A DNA stretch of 64,000 bases, taken from contig NZ_JAHEWN010000017.1 in the NCBI RefSeq assembly GCF_018598555.1, positions 1 through 64,000 of the forward strand, given 5' to 3'. Below are positions 44,732 through 55,440 of the stretch, piece after piece. This DNA is from Curtobacterium aurantiacum. GTDB lineage: Bacteria > Actinomycetota > Actinomycetes > Actinomycetales > Microbacteriaceae. The first letter of the stretch is position 1. Each line of letters opens with the position of its first letter. A program made the translations under genes and the position numbers. The notes beneath the pieces were generated by a model. That model was not told where the DNA came from. It was given only the letters and a program-made list of their open reading frames with translations, and did not search any database.

Positions 44732-45705
44732 TGCGGCACCTGCTCTCCACCGCCGACCTGTCGCGTGACCAGGCCATCCACATCCTCGACGTCGCCGAGG
44801 AGATGGCCGAGGTGAACACGCGCGAGGTCCGGAAGCTCCCGGCCCTGCGTGGCAAGACCGTCGTGAACCTGTTCTTCGAGGACTCCACGCGCACGCGCAT
44901 CTCGTTCGAGGCCGCCGCGAAGCGCCTGTCCGCCGACGTCCTGAACTTCGCGGCGAAGGGCTCGAGCGTGTCGAAGGGTGAATCCCTGAAGGACACCGTG
45001 CAGACCCTCGGCGCGATGGGCATCGACGGCATCGTGATGCGGCACGGCGCGTCCGGCGCCCCGCGGGTGCTCGCCGACGCCGACTGGATCGACGTGCCGG
45101 TGATCAACGCGGGTGACGGCACCCACGAGCACCCGACGCAGGCACTGCTCGACGCCTTCACCATGCGCCGCCGCCTGCACGGCGCCGGTTCGCGCGGCCA
45201 GGGCCTCGACGGCGTGCGGGTCCTGATCATCGGGGACGTGCTGCACAGCCGCGTCGCGCGGTCGAACGCCTGGCTGCTCAGCACCCTCGGCGCGAGCGTG
45301 ACCTTCGCCGCGCCGCCGACGCTGCTGCCCGCCACGACGACGCCGTTCGGCGCCGCGGTGCACCACGACCTCGACGTCGCCCTGACCGAGGACCCGGACG
45401 TCGTCATGACGCTCCGCATCCAGCAGGAGCGCATGAACGACGCCTTCTTCCCGAACCCCCGCGAGTACACGCGGCACTGGGGCCTGACGGCGGCACGCTT
45501 CGGGCGGCTGTCCGAGCGCACGCTGATCATGCACCCCGGGCCGATGAACCGCGGGCTGGAGATCGCCGGCGTCGCCGCCGACGACCCACGCTCGACCGTC
45601 GTGGAGCAGGTCGAGAACGGCGTCTCCGTCCGGATGGCGGTCCTGTACCTCGCCCTGACCGGCAGCGCCGCCACCGGTACCGATCCGAAGGAGTCCGCCG
45701 TATGA
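44731..45705 (+). CDS. pyrB: Aspartate carbamoyltransferase catalytic chain
   Basis: 324 residues; carbamoyl phosphate plus aspartate to carbamoyl aspartate. [13 protein letters not shown] near 49 and [10 protein letters not shown] near 130 are the carbamoyl-phosphate site, and MHPGPMNRG lies near 268. GTG 44728 directly upstream is an alternative. The catalytic chain alone is present, with no pyrI, as in actinobacteria. Confidence 0.97.
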   Translation: MRHLLSTADLSRDQAIHILDVAEEMAEVNTREVRKLPALRGKTVVNLFFEDSTRTRISFEAAAKRLSADVLNFAAKGSSVSKGESLKDTVQTLGAMGIDGIVMRHGASGAPRVLADADWIDVPVINAGDGTHEHPTQALLDAFTMRRRLHGAGSRGQGLDGVRVLIIGDVLHSRVARSNAWLLSTLGASVTFAAPPTLLPATTTPFGAAVHHDLDVALTEDPDVVMTLRIQQERMNDAFFPNPREYTRHWGLTAARFGRLSERTLIMHPGPMNRGLEIAGVAADDPRSTVVEQVENGVSVRMAVLYLALTGSAATGTDPKESAV

Positions 45706-47060
45706 CCGCTCACCTGATCCGCGGCGCGCAGCTGGTCGACGGCTCGCGTGCCGACATCCGAACGGAGGGCGGGCGCATCACCGCGGTCGGGTCCGGTCTC
45801 GACGCGGCCGGCGCCACCACCGTGGATGCGGACGGCCTCATCGCCCTGCCCGGTCTCGTGGACCTCCACACGCACCTGCGCGAGCCCGGTCACGAGGAGT
45901 CCGAGACGGTCCTCACCGGCTCGCGTGCCGCGGCTGCGGGCGGGTTCACCGCCGTCAACGCGATGGCGAACTCGAGCCCCGTCGCGGACACCGCCGGGGT
46001 CGTCGAGCAGGTCCAGGCGCTCGGCGACGACGCCGGCTACGTCACGGTCCGCCCGATCGGCGCCGTGTCGCAGGGGCTGCAGGGCACGCACCTGTCCGAG
46101 ATCGGTGCGATGGCGACCTCGCGGGCGAAGGTCCGGGTGTTCTCCGACGACGGGTCCTGCGTCGCCGACCCGCTGCTCATGCGCCGCGCACTCGAGTACA
46201 TCAAGGGCTTCGGCGGTGTGCTCGCACAGCACGCCCAGGAGCCCCGACTGACCATCGGCGCGCAGATGAACGAGGGCCGGCTGTCCTCGGAGCTCGGCCT
46301 CGCCGGCTGGCCCGCCGTCGCGGAAGAGGCGATCATCGCCCGCGACGTCCTGCTCGCCGACCACGTCGGGGCACGCCTGCACGTCTGCCACGTCTCGACG
46401 GCGGGCAGTGTCGAGGTGATCCGCTGGGCGAAGTCCCGCGGCATCGACGTCACGGCCGAGGTCACCCCGCACCACCTGGTGCTCACCGAGGACCTGATCG
46501 CCGGGCACGACGGTGCCCCCGGGTACGACGCCCGTTACAAGGTGAACCCCCCGCTCCGCGCGAGCGAGGACGTCGAGGCGCTCCGTGCGGCCCTGGCCGA
46601 CGGCACCATCGACATCGTCGCGACCGACCACGCTCCGCACACCGCCGAGGCGAAGTGCTGCGAGTGGCCCGCCGCCGCGAACGGCATGGTCGGGCTCGAG
46701 TCCGCACTCAGCGTCGTGCAGGCCGCCGTGGTCGACGACGGCCGGCTCGACTGGGCCGACGTCGCCCGGGTGCTGTCCGAGGCACCGGCGCGGATCGGCC
46801 AGGTCGAGGGGCACGGGCAGCGGATCGCCGAGGGAGCCCCCGCCGAGATCACGCTCTACGACCCGTCGGCCAGCCGCGAGTTCGCGGTCACCGACCTCGC
46901 CGGACAGTCGCAGAACTCGCCGTACCTCGGCATGACGCTGCCCGGCCGGGTCGTCGCCACCTTCCACCAGGGGTACACGACGGTGCTCGACGGCCGGGTC
47001 GTCGACGCGGAGACGATCGCGGCGCACGCTGCGGCACTGCGGACCGGGGCGCGCGCATGA
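45702..47060 (+). CDS. pyrC: Dihydroorotase
   Basis: 452 residues, class I amidohydrolase. Zinc ligands in [10 protein letters not shown] near 57, the carbamylated-Lys region, [11 protein letters not shown] near 230, and DHAPHT near 305. Third step of UMP synthesis. ATG overlaps the pyrB stop by 4 bases and the stop overlaps the next ATG. Confidence 0.96.
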   Translation: MTAHLIRGAQLVDGSRADIRTEGGRITAVGSGLDAAGATTVDADGLIALPGLVDLHTHLREPGHEESETVLTGSRAAAAGGFTAVNAMANSSPVADTAGVVEQVQALGDDAGYVTVRPIGAVSQGLQGTHLSEIGAMATSRAKVRVFSDDGSCVADPLLMRRALEYIKGFGGVLAQHAQEPRLTIGAQMNEGRLSSELGLAGWPAVAEEAIIARDVLLADHVGARLHVCHVSTAGSVEVIRWAKSRGIDVTAEVTPHHLVLTEDLIAGHDGAPGYDARYKVNPPLRASEDVEALRAALADGTIDIVATDHAPHTAEAKCCEWPAAANGMVGLESALSVVQAAVVDDGRLDWADVARVLSEAPARIGQVEGHGQRIAEGAPAEITLYDPSASREFAVTDLAGQSQNSPYLGMTLPGRVVATFHQGYTTVLDGRVVDAETIAAHAAALRTGARA

Positions 47061-47620
47061 GCGGCGACGCGCAGCGCTGGCTCCTCGGCGCGGTGATCCT
47101 GCTCGCCGTCGCCGCCCTGTTCGTCGCCATGGCACGCACCTGGCGGACCCGGACCGAGCGGCAGGCCGAGGCCGTGCCTCCAGTCCGTGTGCCGGCCGAC
47201 CTGGCACCGGCGGTCGGGTCGTGGGACGGGTTCACCGTCGCGACGACCCGCGCCGACCAGCCGCTGGAACGCATCACCGCAGGCGGCCTCGGGTTCCGCG
47301 GCCGCGGCGGGGTGACGGTCCACGCGACCGGCGTGGTGATGCGCCTCGCCGGTACCGACGACCGCTGGATCGCGCGCGACGCGGTCCGTGGCGCCGACCG
47401 CTCCACGTGGGCGATCGACCGAGTGGTCGAGCCCGGGGGACTGGTCCGTCTGCGATGGACGGCGACCGGCGCCGCAGGTGCGACGGACCTGGACACCTAC
47501 TTCCGGTTCCCGGAGGGCGACGCTGCTGCGCTGCACGCCCTGCAGGGACTGACCGAGACCGGGCCGCAGGCGACTGCGGCCGATGCTCCGCGAACCGCGG
47601 GCGAAGGGAAGAACGCATGA
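47057..47620 (+). CDS. Membrane protein of the pyr operon
   Basis: 187 residues: one N-terminal transmembrane helix ([19 protein letters not shown]) and a C-terminal beta-rich domain (PH-like in related proteins; [22 protein letters not shown]). A gene of this size and shape stands between pyrC and carA in mycobacteria and other actinobacteria (the Rv1382 position), but its role in pyrimidine synthesis is not known. Coupled by 4-base overlaps on both sides. Confidence 0.85.
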   Translation: MSGDAQRWLLGAVILLAVAALFVAMARTWRTRTERQAEAVPPVRVPADLAPAVGSWDGFTVATTRADQPLERITAGGLGFRGRGGVTVHATGVVMRLAGTDDRWIARDAVRGADRSTWAIDRVVEPGGLVRLRWTATGAAGATDLDTYFRFPEGDAAALHALQGLTETGPQATAADAPRTAGEGKNA

Positions 47621-48816
47621 CACGCGAACGGGCCGTCCTGGTCCTCGAAGACGGCACCCGGTACGACGGCTGGGCCTACGGCGCCCGTGGGCGCACGCTC
47701 GGTGAGGTGGTCTTCGCGACCGGCATGACCGGCTACCAGGAGACGCTGACCGACCCCTCCTACGCCGGACAGATCGTGGTGCAGACCGCGCCGCACATCG
47801 GCAACACCGGGGTGAACGACGAGGACCCCGAGTCCCGTCGCATCTGGGTCGCCGGGTACGTGGTGCGAGACCCCAGCCGCGTGGTGTCGAACCACCGTGC
47901 GAACGCCACGCTCGACGAGCACCTGGTGCGCGACGGCATCGTCGGCATCTCCGGCATCGACACCCGCGCCCTCACCCGCCGCATCCGCGACGCCGGTGCC
48001 ATGAAGGGCGGCGTCTTCAGCGGTGCCGACGCGGCGCTGTCGGAGTCGGAGCAGCTGGACGCCGTCCGGTCGCAGGCCACGATGGCCGGTGCGAGCTTCT
48101 CGGCGGTCGTGTCCACCCCGGAGACCTACGTCGTCCCCGCCGTCGGCGAGCAGATCGGCACGCTGGCCGTGCTCGACCTGGGCGTGAAGGCCTCGACCAC
48201 CCGGTACCTCGCCGCCCGCGGATTCGAGGTGCACGTGGTCCCGCAGGACATCTCCGCTCGCGATCTGGAAGCCCTGGCACCGGACGCCCTGTTCTACTCG
48301 AACGGCCCAGGCGACCCCGCCGCGTCGGACGCACAGGTGGAACTGCTGCAGGACAGCCTGCGCACGGGCCGCCCGTTCTTCGGTATCTGCTTCGGCAACC
48401 AGCTGCTCGGCCGTGCCCTCGGCTTCGGCACCTACAAGCTGCCCTTCGGCCACCGCGGCATCAACCAGCCGGTGCTCGACACGACCACGGGCAAGGTCGA
48501 GATCACGAGCCAGAACCACGGTTTCGCGGTCGACGCGCCCCTCGGCGAGGTCCTCGAGTCGCCGGCCGGGTTCGGTCGGGTCGAGGTCTCGCACTACTCG
48601 CTGAACGACAACGTCGTCGAGGGTCTCCGCGCGCTCGACGTGCCGGCGTTCAGCGTGCAGTACCACCCCGAGGCCGCCGCTGGGCCGCACGACAGCATGT
48701 ACCTCTTCGACCGGTTCGCGGACATGGTGCGCGAGCGTCGCGACGGGGAGCCGCTCGACGCGGCCACCGCAGACGCCACGACCCCCGCAGCAGACATCAC
48801 CAAGGAAGCGAACTGA
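47617..48816 (+). CDS. carA: Carbamoyl-phosphate synthase small subunit
   Basis: 399 residues; glutaminase subunit. N-terminal domain [37 protein letters not shown]; class I amidotransferase domain with the nucleophile in [11 protein letters not shown] near 253 and His/Glu in [13 protein letters not shown] near 345. Supplies ammonia to CarB for arginine and pyrimidines. ATG overlaps the upstream stop; stop shares one base with carB. Confidence 0.97.
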   Translation: MTRERAVLVLEDGTRYDGWAYGARGRTLGEVVFATGMTGYQETLTDPSYAGQIVVQTAPHIGNTGVNDEDPESRRIWVAGYVVRDPSRVVSNHRANATLDEHLVRDGIVGISGIDTRALTRRIRDAGAMKGGVFSGADAALSESEQLDAVRSQATMAGASFSAVVSTPETYVVPAVGEQIGTLAVLDLGVKASTTRYLAARGFEVHVVPQDISARDLEALAPDALFYSNGPGDPAASDAQVELLQDSLRTGRPFFGICFGNQLLGRALGFGTYKLPFGHRGINQPVLDTTTGKVEITSQNHGFAVDAPLGEVLESPAGFGRVEVSHYSLNDNVVEGLRALDVPAFSVQYHPEAAAGPHDSMYLFDRFADMVRERRDGEPLDAATADATTPAADITKEAN

Positions 48817-51800
48817 TGCCCAAGCGCGCAGACATCAACTCCGTCCTCGTCATCGGTTCCGGCCCGATCGTCATCGGTCAGGCCGCCGAGTTCGACTACT
48901 CCGGCACCCAGGCGTGCCGCGTCCTCCGGGCCGAGGGCGTCCGGGTCATCCTGGTCAACCCGAACCCGGCGACGATCATGACCGACCCCGACTTCGCCGA
49001 CGCGACGTACATCGAGCCGATCACGAACGCGTCGCTCGAGGAGATCATCCGCATCGAGAAGCCGGACGCCGTCCTGCCGACCCTCGGCGGCCAGACCGCC
49101 CTGAACGCGGCCATCGCGCTCGACGAGGCCGGCATCCTCGCGAAGCACGGCGTCGAGCTCATCGGCGCCAAGGTCGAGGCGATCCAGCGCGGCGAGGACC
49201 GCCAGCTCTTCAAGGAGCTCGTCCTCGAGTCCGGCGCCGACGTCGCCCGCAGCCACATCGCGCACACGCTCGAAGAAGCGAAGGAGTTCGCGAAGGACCT
49301 CGGGTACCCGCTGGTCGTCCGTCCGTCGTTCACGATGGGCGGCCTCGGCTCGGGCTTCGCGTACAACGAGGAAGAACTCGTCCGCTTCGTCGGCGACGGG
49401 CTGCAGTCCAGCCCGACCACCGAGGTCCTGCTCGAGGAATCCATCCTCGGCTGGAAGGAGTACGAGCTCGAGCTGATGCGCGACAACTACGACAACACCG
49501 TCGTCATCTGCTCCATCGAGAACGTCGACCCGGTCGGTGTCCACACCGGTGACTCGATCACGGTCGCCCCCGCGCTGACCCTGACCGACCGCGAGTACCA
49601 GAACATGCGGAACATCGGCATCGACATCATCCGTCGCGTCGGCGTCGACACCGGTGGCTGCAACATCCAGTTCGCCGTCGACCCGTCCAACGGCCGCGTC
49701 ATCGTCATCGAGATGAACCCCCGCGTGTCACGCTCGTCGGCCCTCGCGTCGAAGGCCACGGGCTTCCCGATCGCCAAGATCGCCGCGAAGCTCGCCATCG
49801 GCTACCGCCTGGACGAGATCGAGAACGACATCACGAAGGTCACCCCGGCGAGCTTCGAGCCGACGCTCGACTACGTGGTCGTGAAGACCCCGCGGTTCGC
49901 GTTCGAGAAGTTCCCGGCCGCCGACGCCACCCTGACCACGACGATGAAGAGCGTCGGCGAGGCCATGGCCATCGGGCGGAACTACGCCACCGCACTGCAG
50001 AAGTCGTTGCGCTCGCTCGAGAAGCGCGGATCGAGCTTCCACTGGGACACCCCGGCGGCCGAGCTCGACAAGGACGCCCTGCTGACGAAGTCGTCGATCC
50101 CCACCGACGGTCGCATCGTGACGGTCCAGCAGGCCCTGGTCGCGGGTGCCACCGCGGCCGAGGTCTTCGAGGCCACCAAGATCGACCCCTGGTTCATCGA
50201 CCAGATCGTGCTCATCAACGAGGTCGCCGAAGAGGTCCGGGCCGCCGAGTCCCTCGACGCGGACACCCTGCGCTGGGCGAAGGAGCACGGCTTCAGCGAC
50301 ACCCAGATCGCGAGCCTGCGCAGCACGGACTCGGCGCCGGTCTCCGAGCAGCAGGTCCGTGACGAGCGGCACGCCCAGGGCATCCGCCCCGTCTTCAAGA
50401 CCGTCGACACCTGCGCCGGCGAGTTCCCCGCCCTGACGCCGTACCACTACTCGTCGTACGACACCGAGACCGAGATCACGCCGAGCGACCGCAAGAAGGT
50501 CGTGATCCTCGGCTCCGGCCCGAACCGCATCGGACAGGGCGTCGAGTTCGACTACTCCTGCGTGCACGCGTCCTTCGCGCTGAGCGCCGCCGGGTTCGAG
50601 ACGATCATGATCAACTGCAACCCCGAGACCGTGTCGACCGACTACGACACCTCGGACCGCCTGTACTTCGAGCCCCTGACCGCCGAGGACGTCCTCGAGG
50701 TCATCGAGGCCGAGGCGGCGTCCGGCGAACTCGTCGGCGTCGTCGTGCAGCTCGGTGGCCAGACCGCCCTCGGCCTGGCGAAGCCGCTCGAGGCCGCGGG
50801 CATCCCGATCCTCGGCACCAGCCCCACCGCGATCGACTCGGCCGAGGAGCGCGGGCAGTTCTCCGCCATCCTCGACGCCGCCGGTCTGCTCGCACCGCGG
50901 AACGGCACGGCCCACGACCTGGCGAGCGCCACCACGGTGGCCGAGGAGATCGGGTACCCGGTCCTCGTCCGCCCGTCGTTCGTGCTCGGCGGCCGCGGCA
51001 TGGAGATCCTCTACGACTCCCCGTCGCTCGCGGACTACTTCGACCGGATGGCCGACCAGGCGATCATCGGCCCGGAGCTCCCGCTGCTGGTCGACCGGTT
51101 CCTCGACGACGCCGTGGAGATCGACGTCGACGCGCTCTTCGACGGCGAGCGGCTCTACATCGGCGGCATCATGGAGCACCTCGAAGAGGCCGGCATCCAC
51201 TCCGGCGACTCGGCCTGCACCCTGCCCCCGGTCGGCCTCGGCCGCGCCGAGATCCAGGGCGTGGTGGACGCGACCGAGAAGATCGCCCGAGGCATCGGCG
51301 TGCAGGGCCTGCTCAACGTCCAGTTCGCCATCGGCGCCGGCGTGCTCTACGTCCTGGAGGCGAACCCGCGCGCCAGCCGCACGGTCCCGTTCGTCTCGAA
51401 GGCGCTCGGCATCCCGCTGGCGAAGGCCGCGTCACGCATCATGACCGGAACCACGGTCGCCGAGCTCGTCGCCGAGGGCATGCTGCCCGAGCGCGACGGT
51501 GCCTTCGTGCCCGCGCAGTCGCCGGTCGCCGTGAAGGAGGCCGTGCTGCCCTTCCGCCGCTTCCGCACCCGCGAGGGCCAGGTCGTCGACTCGGTGCTCA
51601 GCCCCGAGATGCGCTCGACCGGCGAGGTCATGGGCATCGACCGCGACTTCCCGCGGGCGTTCCTCAAGTCGCAGGACGCCGCCTACGGCGGCCTGCCGAC
51701 CAGTGGCACGGTCTTCGTGAGCGTCGCCGACACCGACAAGCGCGCGATCGTGCTGCCGGTGCACCGTCTGCAGCAGCTCGGCTTCACGATCATCGCGACC

Positions 51801-52109
51801 GAGGGCACGGCGGAGATCCTCCGCCGCAACGGCATCGAGGTCGGGATCGTCGGCAAGTACAGCCAGGGCGGCGAGAGCGTCGTCGACCTGCTGACGCGCA
51901 ACGAGGTCGACATCGTCATCAACACGCCGTCGGGTGCCGCCGGTCGTGCGGACGGGTACGAGATCCGTGCGGCCACGGTCGCCGCGGACAAGCCGCTGTT
52001 CACGACGATCGCGCAGATCGGCGCGGCCGTCGCGGCGATCGAGACGATCGGCACGCCGCTCAACGTCCGCAGCCTGCAGGACTACGCGCTCGAGCGCGCG
52101 ACCTGGTGA
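48816..52109 (+). CDS. carB: Carbamoyl-phosphate synthase large subunit
   Basis: 1097 residues with the two homologous ATP-grasp halves: [22 protein letters not shown] at the start and [20 protein letters not shown] near 565. [13 protein letters not shown] and [13 protein letters not shown] are the ATP loops. The C-terminal MGS-like allosteric domain (about 950-1085) contains [20 protein letters not shown] junction with carA. Confidence 0.98.
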   Translation: MPKRADINSVLVIGSGPIVIGQAAEFDYSGTQACRVLRAEGVRVILVNPNPATIMTDPDFADATYIEPITNASLEEIIRIEKPDAVLPTLGGQTALNAAIALDEAGILAKHGVELIGAKVEAIQRGEDRQLFKELVLESGADVARSHIAHTLEEAKEFAKDLGYPLVVRPSFTMGGLGSGFAYNEEELVRFVGDGLQSSPTTEVLLEESILGWKEYELELMRDNYDNTVVICSIENVDPVGVHTGDSITVAPALTLTDREYQNMRNIGIDIIRRVGVDTGGCNIQFAVDPSNGRVIVIEMNPRVSRSSALASKATGFPIAKIAAKLAIGYRLDEIENDITKVTPASFEPTLDYVVVKTPRFAFEKFPAADATLTTTMKSVGEAMAIGRNYATALQKSLRSLEKRGSSFHWDTPAAELDKDALLTKSSIPTDGRIVTVQQALVAGATAAEVFEATKIDPWFIDQIVLINEVAEEVRAAESLDADTLRWAKEHGFSDTQIASLRSTDSAPVSEQQVRDERHAQGIRPVFKTVDTCAGEFPALTPYHYSSYDTETEITPSDRKKVVILGSGPNRIGQGVEFDYSCVHASFALSAAGFETIMINCNPETVSTDYDTSDRLYFEPLTAEDVLEVIEAEAASGELVGVVVQLGGQTALGLAKPLEAAGIPILGTSPTAIDSAEERGQFSAILDAAGLLAPRNGTAHDLASATTVAEEIGYPVLVRPSFVLGGRGMEILYDSPSLADYFDRMADQAIIGPELPLLVDRFLDDAVEIDVDALFDGERLYIGGIMEHLEEAGIHSGDSACTLPPVGLGRAEIQGVVDATEKIARGIGVQGLLNVQFAIGAGVLYVLEANPRASRTVPFVSKALGIPLAKAASRIMTGTTVAELVAEGMLPERDGAFVPAQSPVAVKEAVLPFRRFRTREGQVVDSVLSPEMRSTGEVMGIDRDFPRAFLKSQDAAYGGLPTSGTVFVSVADTDKRAIVLPVHRLQQLGFTIIATEGTAEILRRNGIEVGIVGKYSQGGESVVDLLTRNEVDIVINTPSGAAGRADGYEIRAATVAADKPLFTTIAQIGAAVAAIETIGTPLNVRSLQDYALERATW

Positions 52110-53005
52110 CGGCTGCCAGCGTGGGCACGACCCGCTCAGGAGGCCCGGCCTCCTTCGGCGATCGGCTCGCGTCCGCGATGCGCGAGCGTTCACCGCTCTG
52201 CGTCGGCATCGACCCCCACGCCGCCACCCTGGCGGCGTGGGGGCTCGCCCGCGACGAGCGGGGGCTCACCACGTTCGGCGCGACGCTGGTCGACGCGGCC
52301 GCCGGCCGTGCGGCGATCGTGAAGCCGCAGGTCGCCTTCTTCGAGGCGGCGGGGGTGCCGGGCTACCGCGCGCTCGACGCGACGATCCGTCGGGCACGCG
52401 ATGCGGGCCTCCTGGTCGTCGCCGACGTGAAGCGGGGCGACATCGGGACCACCGGTGACGACTACGCGCTCGCGTGGCTGGACCGTGACGGGCCGTTCGC
52501 GGCCGACGCGATGACCGTGTCGCCGTACCTCGGCTACGGCTCGCTCCGGGGCACGATCGACGTCGCGCGCCGGAACGGTGCCGGGGTCTTCGTGCTCGCG
52601 GCGACGAGCAACCCCGAGGCCCGGGTGCTGCAGACCGCGGTGCTGGCCGAGGGACCGCGTACCGGCCGGACGGTCGCTGCCGGTATCGTCTTGGACGTGG
52701 CAGACGACAACCGGTCCGTGGGCGATCAGGCCCTCGGCGACGTCGGGCTCGTGCTCGGCGCGACCCTTCACCTCGACGACTTCGGCATCGACGCGGACGC
52801 GATCGGCACCGCGCCGGTCCTCGCCCCGGGCTTCGGCGCCCAGGGCGCCCGCATCGAGGACCTCCGCGCGCTGTACGGCAGCCGTGCCGAGCAGGTGCTC
52901 GTGAGCGAGTCCCGCGGCCTCCTGACCGACGGTCCGGACGGCGTCGCGGCGCTCGTCGCCGACCGTGCCGACCGCATCCGTACCGCTCTGGTGGCGGCAG
53001 CGTGA
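52106..53005 (+). CDS. pyrF: Orotidine 5'-phosphate decarboxylase, type 2
   Basis: 299 residues, the longer type-2 form. Contains [12 protein letters not shown] near 30 and the catalytic [11 protein letters not shown] near 108-118, then [10 protein letters not shown]. Makes UMP. The GTG start overlaps the carB stop by 4 bases. pyrD and pyrE are not in the operon, as is usual in actinobacteria. Confidence 0.95.
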   Translation: MTAASVGTTRSGGPASFGDRLASAMRERSPLCVGIDPHAATLAAWGLARDERGLTTFGATLVDAAAGRAAIVKPQVAFFEAAGVPGYRALDATIRRARDAGLLVVADVKRGDIGTTGDDYALAWLDRDGPFAADAMTVSPYLGYGSLRGTIDVARRNGAGVFVLAATSNPEARVLQTAVLAEGPRTGRTVAAGIVLDVADDNRSVGDQALGDVGLVLGATLHLDDFGIDADAIGTAPVLAPGFGAQGARIEDLRALYGSRAEQVLVSESRGLLTDGPDGVAALVADRADRIRTALVAAA

Positions 53006-53925
53006 CCGACGAGCACGAGGGCCTGCCTGCCCACCGCACCCCACCTGAGGTCGACCGCGTCGCCGCGGCGAAGGCCGCCGTCGCCGCGCGACGCGCCCGG
53101 GCCGCGGTGAAGACCGCGATCGCGTCGGGGGAGCGCTCCGCACTCGACGTCGCCCGTGCCGCCTGGGACGCCTCGCTGGTCGAGACGACCTCGGCCGAGC
53201 GTTCGCTCCGGGTCCGTGACCTGCTCGTCAGCCTGCCGGGAATCGGCCCCGCGCGGGCCGAGGCGATCATGGGGTCCCTGCGCATCGCACCGTCGAAGCG
53301 CCTCGGTGGCCTGGGCACCCGGCAGCGGACCGCCCTGGCGGACTGGCTCGCCGCCCGCGGTCGCAAGCGTGGCGCCTCGAAGCTCGTCGTGCTCGCCGGA
53401 CCCACCGCGGTCGGCAAGGGCACGGTCAGCGCGCACATCCGACAGCACTACCCGGACGTCAACCTCAGCGTCTCCGCCACCACCCGGAAGCCCCGTCCCG
53501 GCGAGGTCGACGGCGTGCACTACTACTTCGTGGACGACGCCGAGTTCGACCGCATGATCCGCGACCGCGAGCTGCTCGAGTGGGCGACCGTGCACAACTC
53601 GTACCGCTACGGCACCCCGCGCCCGCCCATCGACCGCGCGCTCGACGCCGGCGAGAAGGTCATGCTCGAGATCGACCTGCAGGGCGCCCGGCAGGTCCGT
53701 GACGCCATGCCCGAGGCGGTGCTCGTGTTCCTGCTGCCCCCGACGTGGGAGGAACTGGTGCGCCGGCTCATCGGCCGCGGCACCGAATCCGCGGAGGAAC
53801 AAGCGCGTCGTCTCGAGACCGCGAAGGTCGAGCTGGCCGCGCAGGACGAGTTCGACGTGCGGATCGTGAACTCCGATGTCGGCACCGCAGCACGTGAGGT
53901 CGTAGACTTGTTCTCTGCGCCCTGA
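53002..53925 (+). CDS. gmk: Guanylate kinase with N-terminal mIHF-type DNA-binding domain
   Basis: 307 residues, about 100 more than a normal guanylate kinase. Residues 15-120 match actinobacterial integration host factor: [12 protein letters not shown], then [20 protein letters not shown] and [19 protein letters not shown], the helix-two-turns-helix that binds DNA. The kinase follows from 127: P-loop GPTAVGKGT (133-141), [28 protein letters not shown]. In mycobacteria mihF and gmk are separate neighbours; here one continuous frame encodes both. GTG overlaps pyrF by 4 bases. Confidence 0.93.
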   Translation: MTDEHEGLPAHRTPPEVDRVAAAKAAVAARRARAAVKTAIASGERSALDVARAAWDASLVETTSAERSLRVRDLLVSLPGIGPARAEAIMGSLRIAPSKRLGGLGTRQRTALADWLAARGRKRGASKLVVLAGPTAVGKGTVSAHIRQHYPDVNLSVSATTRKPRPGEVDGVHYYFVDDAEFDRMIRDRELLEWATVHNSYRYGTPRPPIDRALDAGEKVMLEIDLQGARQVRDAMPEAVLVFLLPPTWEELVRRLIGRGTESAEEQARRLETAKVELAAQDEFDVRIVNSDVGTAAREVVDLFSAP

Positions 53926-53952
53926 CGGGTGCACTGACTTCGAGGAGACACC

Positions 53953-54216
53953 ATGGCCAACCCCCAGGGCATCATCGACCCGCCCATCGACGACCTGCTC
54001 AGCAAGGTCGAGTCGAAGTACGCGCTCGTCATCTTCGCGTCGAAGCGCGCCCGCCAGATCAACGACTACTACGCCGACCTGCACGAGGGCTCGCTCTTCG
54101 ACAACGTCGGACCGCTCGTCGACTCGACGATCGACGACAAGCCGCTGTCCGTCGCGCTCCACGAGATCAACGAGGACAAGCTCACCGTCACCAAGCAGCA
54201 GCAGCCCACCGACTGA
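53953..54216 (+). CDS. rpoZ: RNA polymerase omega subunit
   Basis: 87 residues. [34 protein letters not shown] is the conserved omega core; acidic tail thereafter. Assists assembly of the beta' subunit. ATG after GAGGAGA. coaBC, which usually follows, is missing: metK starts 5 bases after the stop. Confidence 0.95.
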   Translation: MANPQGIIDPPIDDLLSKVESKYALVIFASKRARQINDYYADLHEGSLFDNVGPLVDSTIDDKPLSVALHEINEDKLTVTKQQQPTD

Positions 54217-54221
54217 TCCCG

Positions 54222-55433
54222 GTGACTGCAGCTGCTCTCCGCCTCTTCACGTCCGAGTCGGTGACCGAGGGGCACCCCGACAAGATCTGTGACCAGATCT
54301 CGGACAGCATCCTCGACGCACTGCTGACGGTCGACCCGAACGCGCGCGTCGCCGTCGAGACGATGGTGACCACCGGGCTCGTGCACGTCGCGGGCGAGGT
54401 CACGACCTCCGGGTACGTCGAGATCCCCAAGCTCGTCCGTGACGTCATCACCGGCATCGGCTACAACTCGTCGGACGTCTCGTTCGACGGTGCCACGTGC
54501 GGTGTGGAGGTCTCGATCGGCGCGCAGTCGCCGGACATCGCGCAGGGTGTGGACGAGTCGCTCGACTCCCGCACCGGTGCGGTCGACCCGCTCGACCGCC
54601 AGGGCGCCGGCGACCAGGGCATCATGTTCGGCTTCGCGACGAACGAGACCCCCGAGTACATGCCGGTCGCGATCTGGTTGGCACACCGCCTGGCCGAGCG
54701 TCTGGCCGCGGTCCGCAAGTCGGGCGAGCTGTCGTTCCTGCGCCCGGACGGCAAGACCCAGGTCACCATCGGGTACGACGGCGTCGTGCCGAAGACCGTC
54801 GAGACCGTCGTGCTCTCCACGCAGCACGCGCCGAGCGTCACGCTCGACGAGCTCACCGCGGCGATCACCGAGCACGTGATCCGTCCGGTCCTCGACCTGG
54901 TCGACCTCGACTCGTCGCACGTCGACGTCATCGTGAACCCGACCGGTCGGTTCGAGATCGGTGGCCCCCAGGGCGACGCCGGGCTCACCGGCCGCAAGGT
55001 GATCGTCGACACGTACGGCGGGGCCTCCCGTCACGGTGGCGGCGCGTTCAGCGGCAAGGACCCGTCGAAGGTCGACCGTTCGGCGGCGTACGCGCTGCGC
55101 TGGGTCGCCAAGAACGCGGTCGCCGCGGGGCTGGCCGACCGGCTCGAGGTGCAGGTCGCGTACGCGATCGGCCGCGCGAAGCCCGTCGGACTCTACGTCG
55201 AGACCTTCGGCACCGGACACGTCGACGACGCAACGATCGAGGCCGCCATCCGCCAGGTGTTCGACCTGCGTCCGGCCGCGATCATCCGCGACCTCGACCT
55301 GCTCCGACCGATCTACGCGCAGACCGCGACCTACGGCCACTTCGGCCGCGAGCTCCCCGGGTTCACGTGGGAGCAGCTCGACCGTGTCGAGGAACTCCGC
55401 GCCGCCGCAGGACTCGTCGCCGCGACCGTCTGA
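54222..55433 (+). CDS. metK: S-adenosylmethionine synthetase
   Basis: 403 residues. N-terminal [41 protein letters not shown] near 127, and C-terminal [19 protein letters not shown] near 266. Makes SAM from methionine and ATP. GTG start has only a weak ribosome binding site, so it may depend on translation of rpoZ. Followed by priA after 7 bases. Confidence 0.97.
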   Translation: MTAAALRLFTSESVTEGHPDKICDQISDSILDALLTVDPNARVAVETMVTTGLVHVAGEVTTSGYVEIPKLVRDVITGIGYNSSDVSFDGATCGVEVSIGAQSPDIAQGVDESLDSRTGAVDPLDRQGAGDQGIMFGFATNETPEYMPVAIWLAHRLAERLAAVRKSGELSFLRPDGKTQVTIGYDGVVPKTVETVVLSTQHAPSVTLDELTAAITEHVIRPVLDLVDLDSSHVDVIVNPTGRFEIGGPQGDAGLTGRKVIVDTYGGASRHGGGAFSGKDPSKVDRSAAYALRWVAKNAVAAGLADRLEVQVAYAIGRAKPVGLYVETFGTGHVDDATIEAAIRQVFDLRPAAIIRDLDLLRPIYAQTATYGHFGRELPGFTWEQLDRVEELRAAAGLVAATV

Positions 55434-55440
55434 AGCACGC

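Noticed and set aside
54217-54221. SAM riboswitch before metK
   Set aside because: Only 5 bases separate rpoZ and metK, leaving no room for one.
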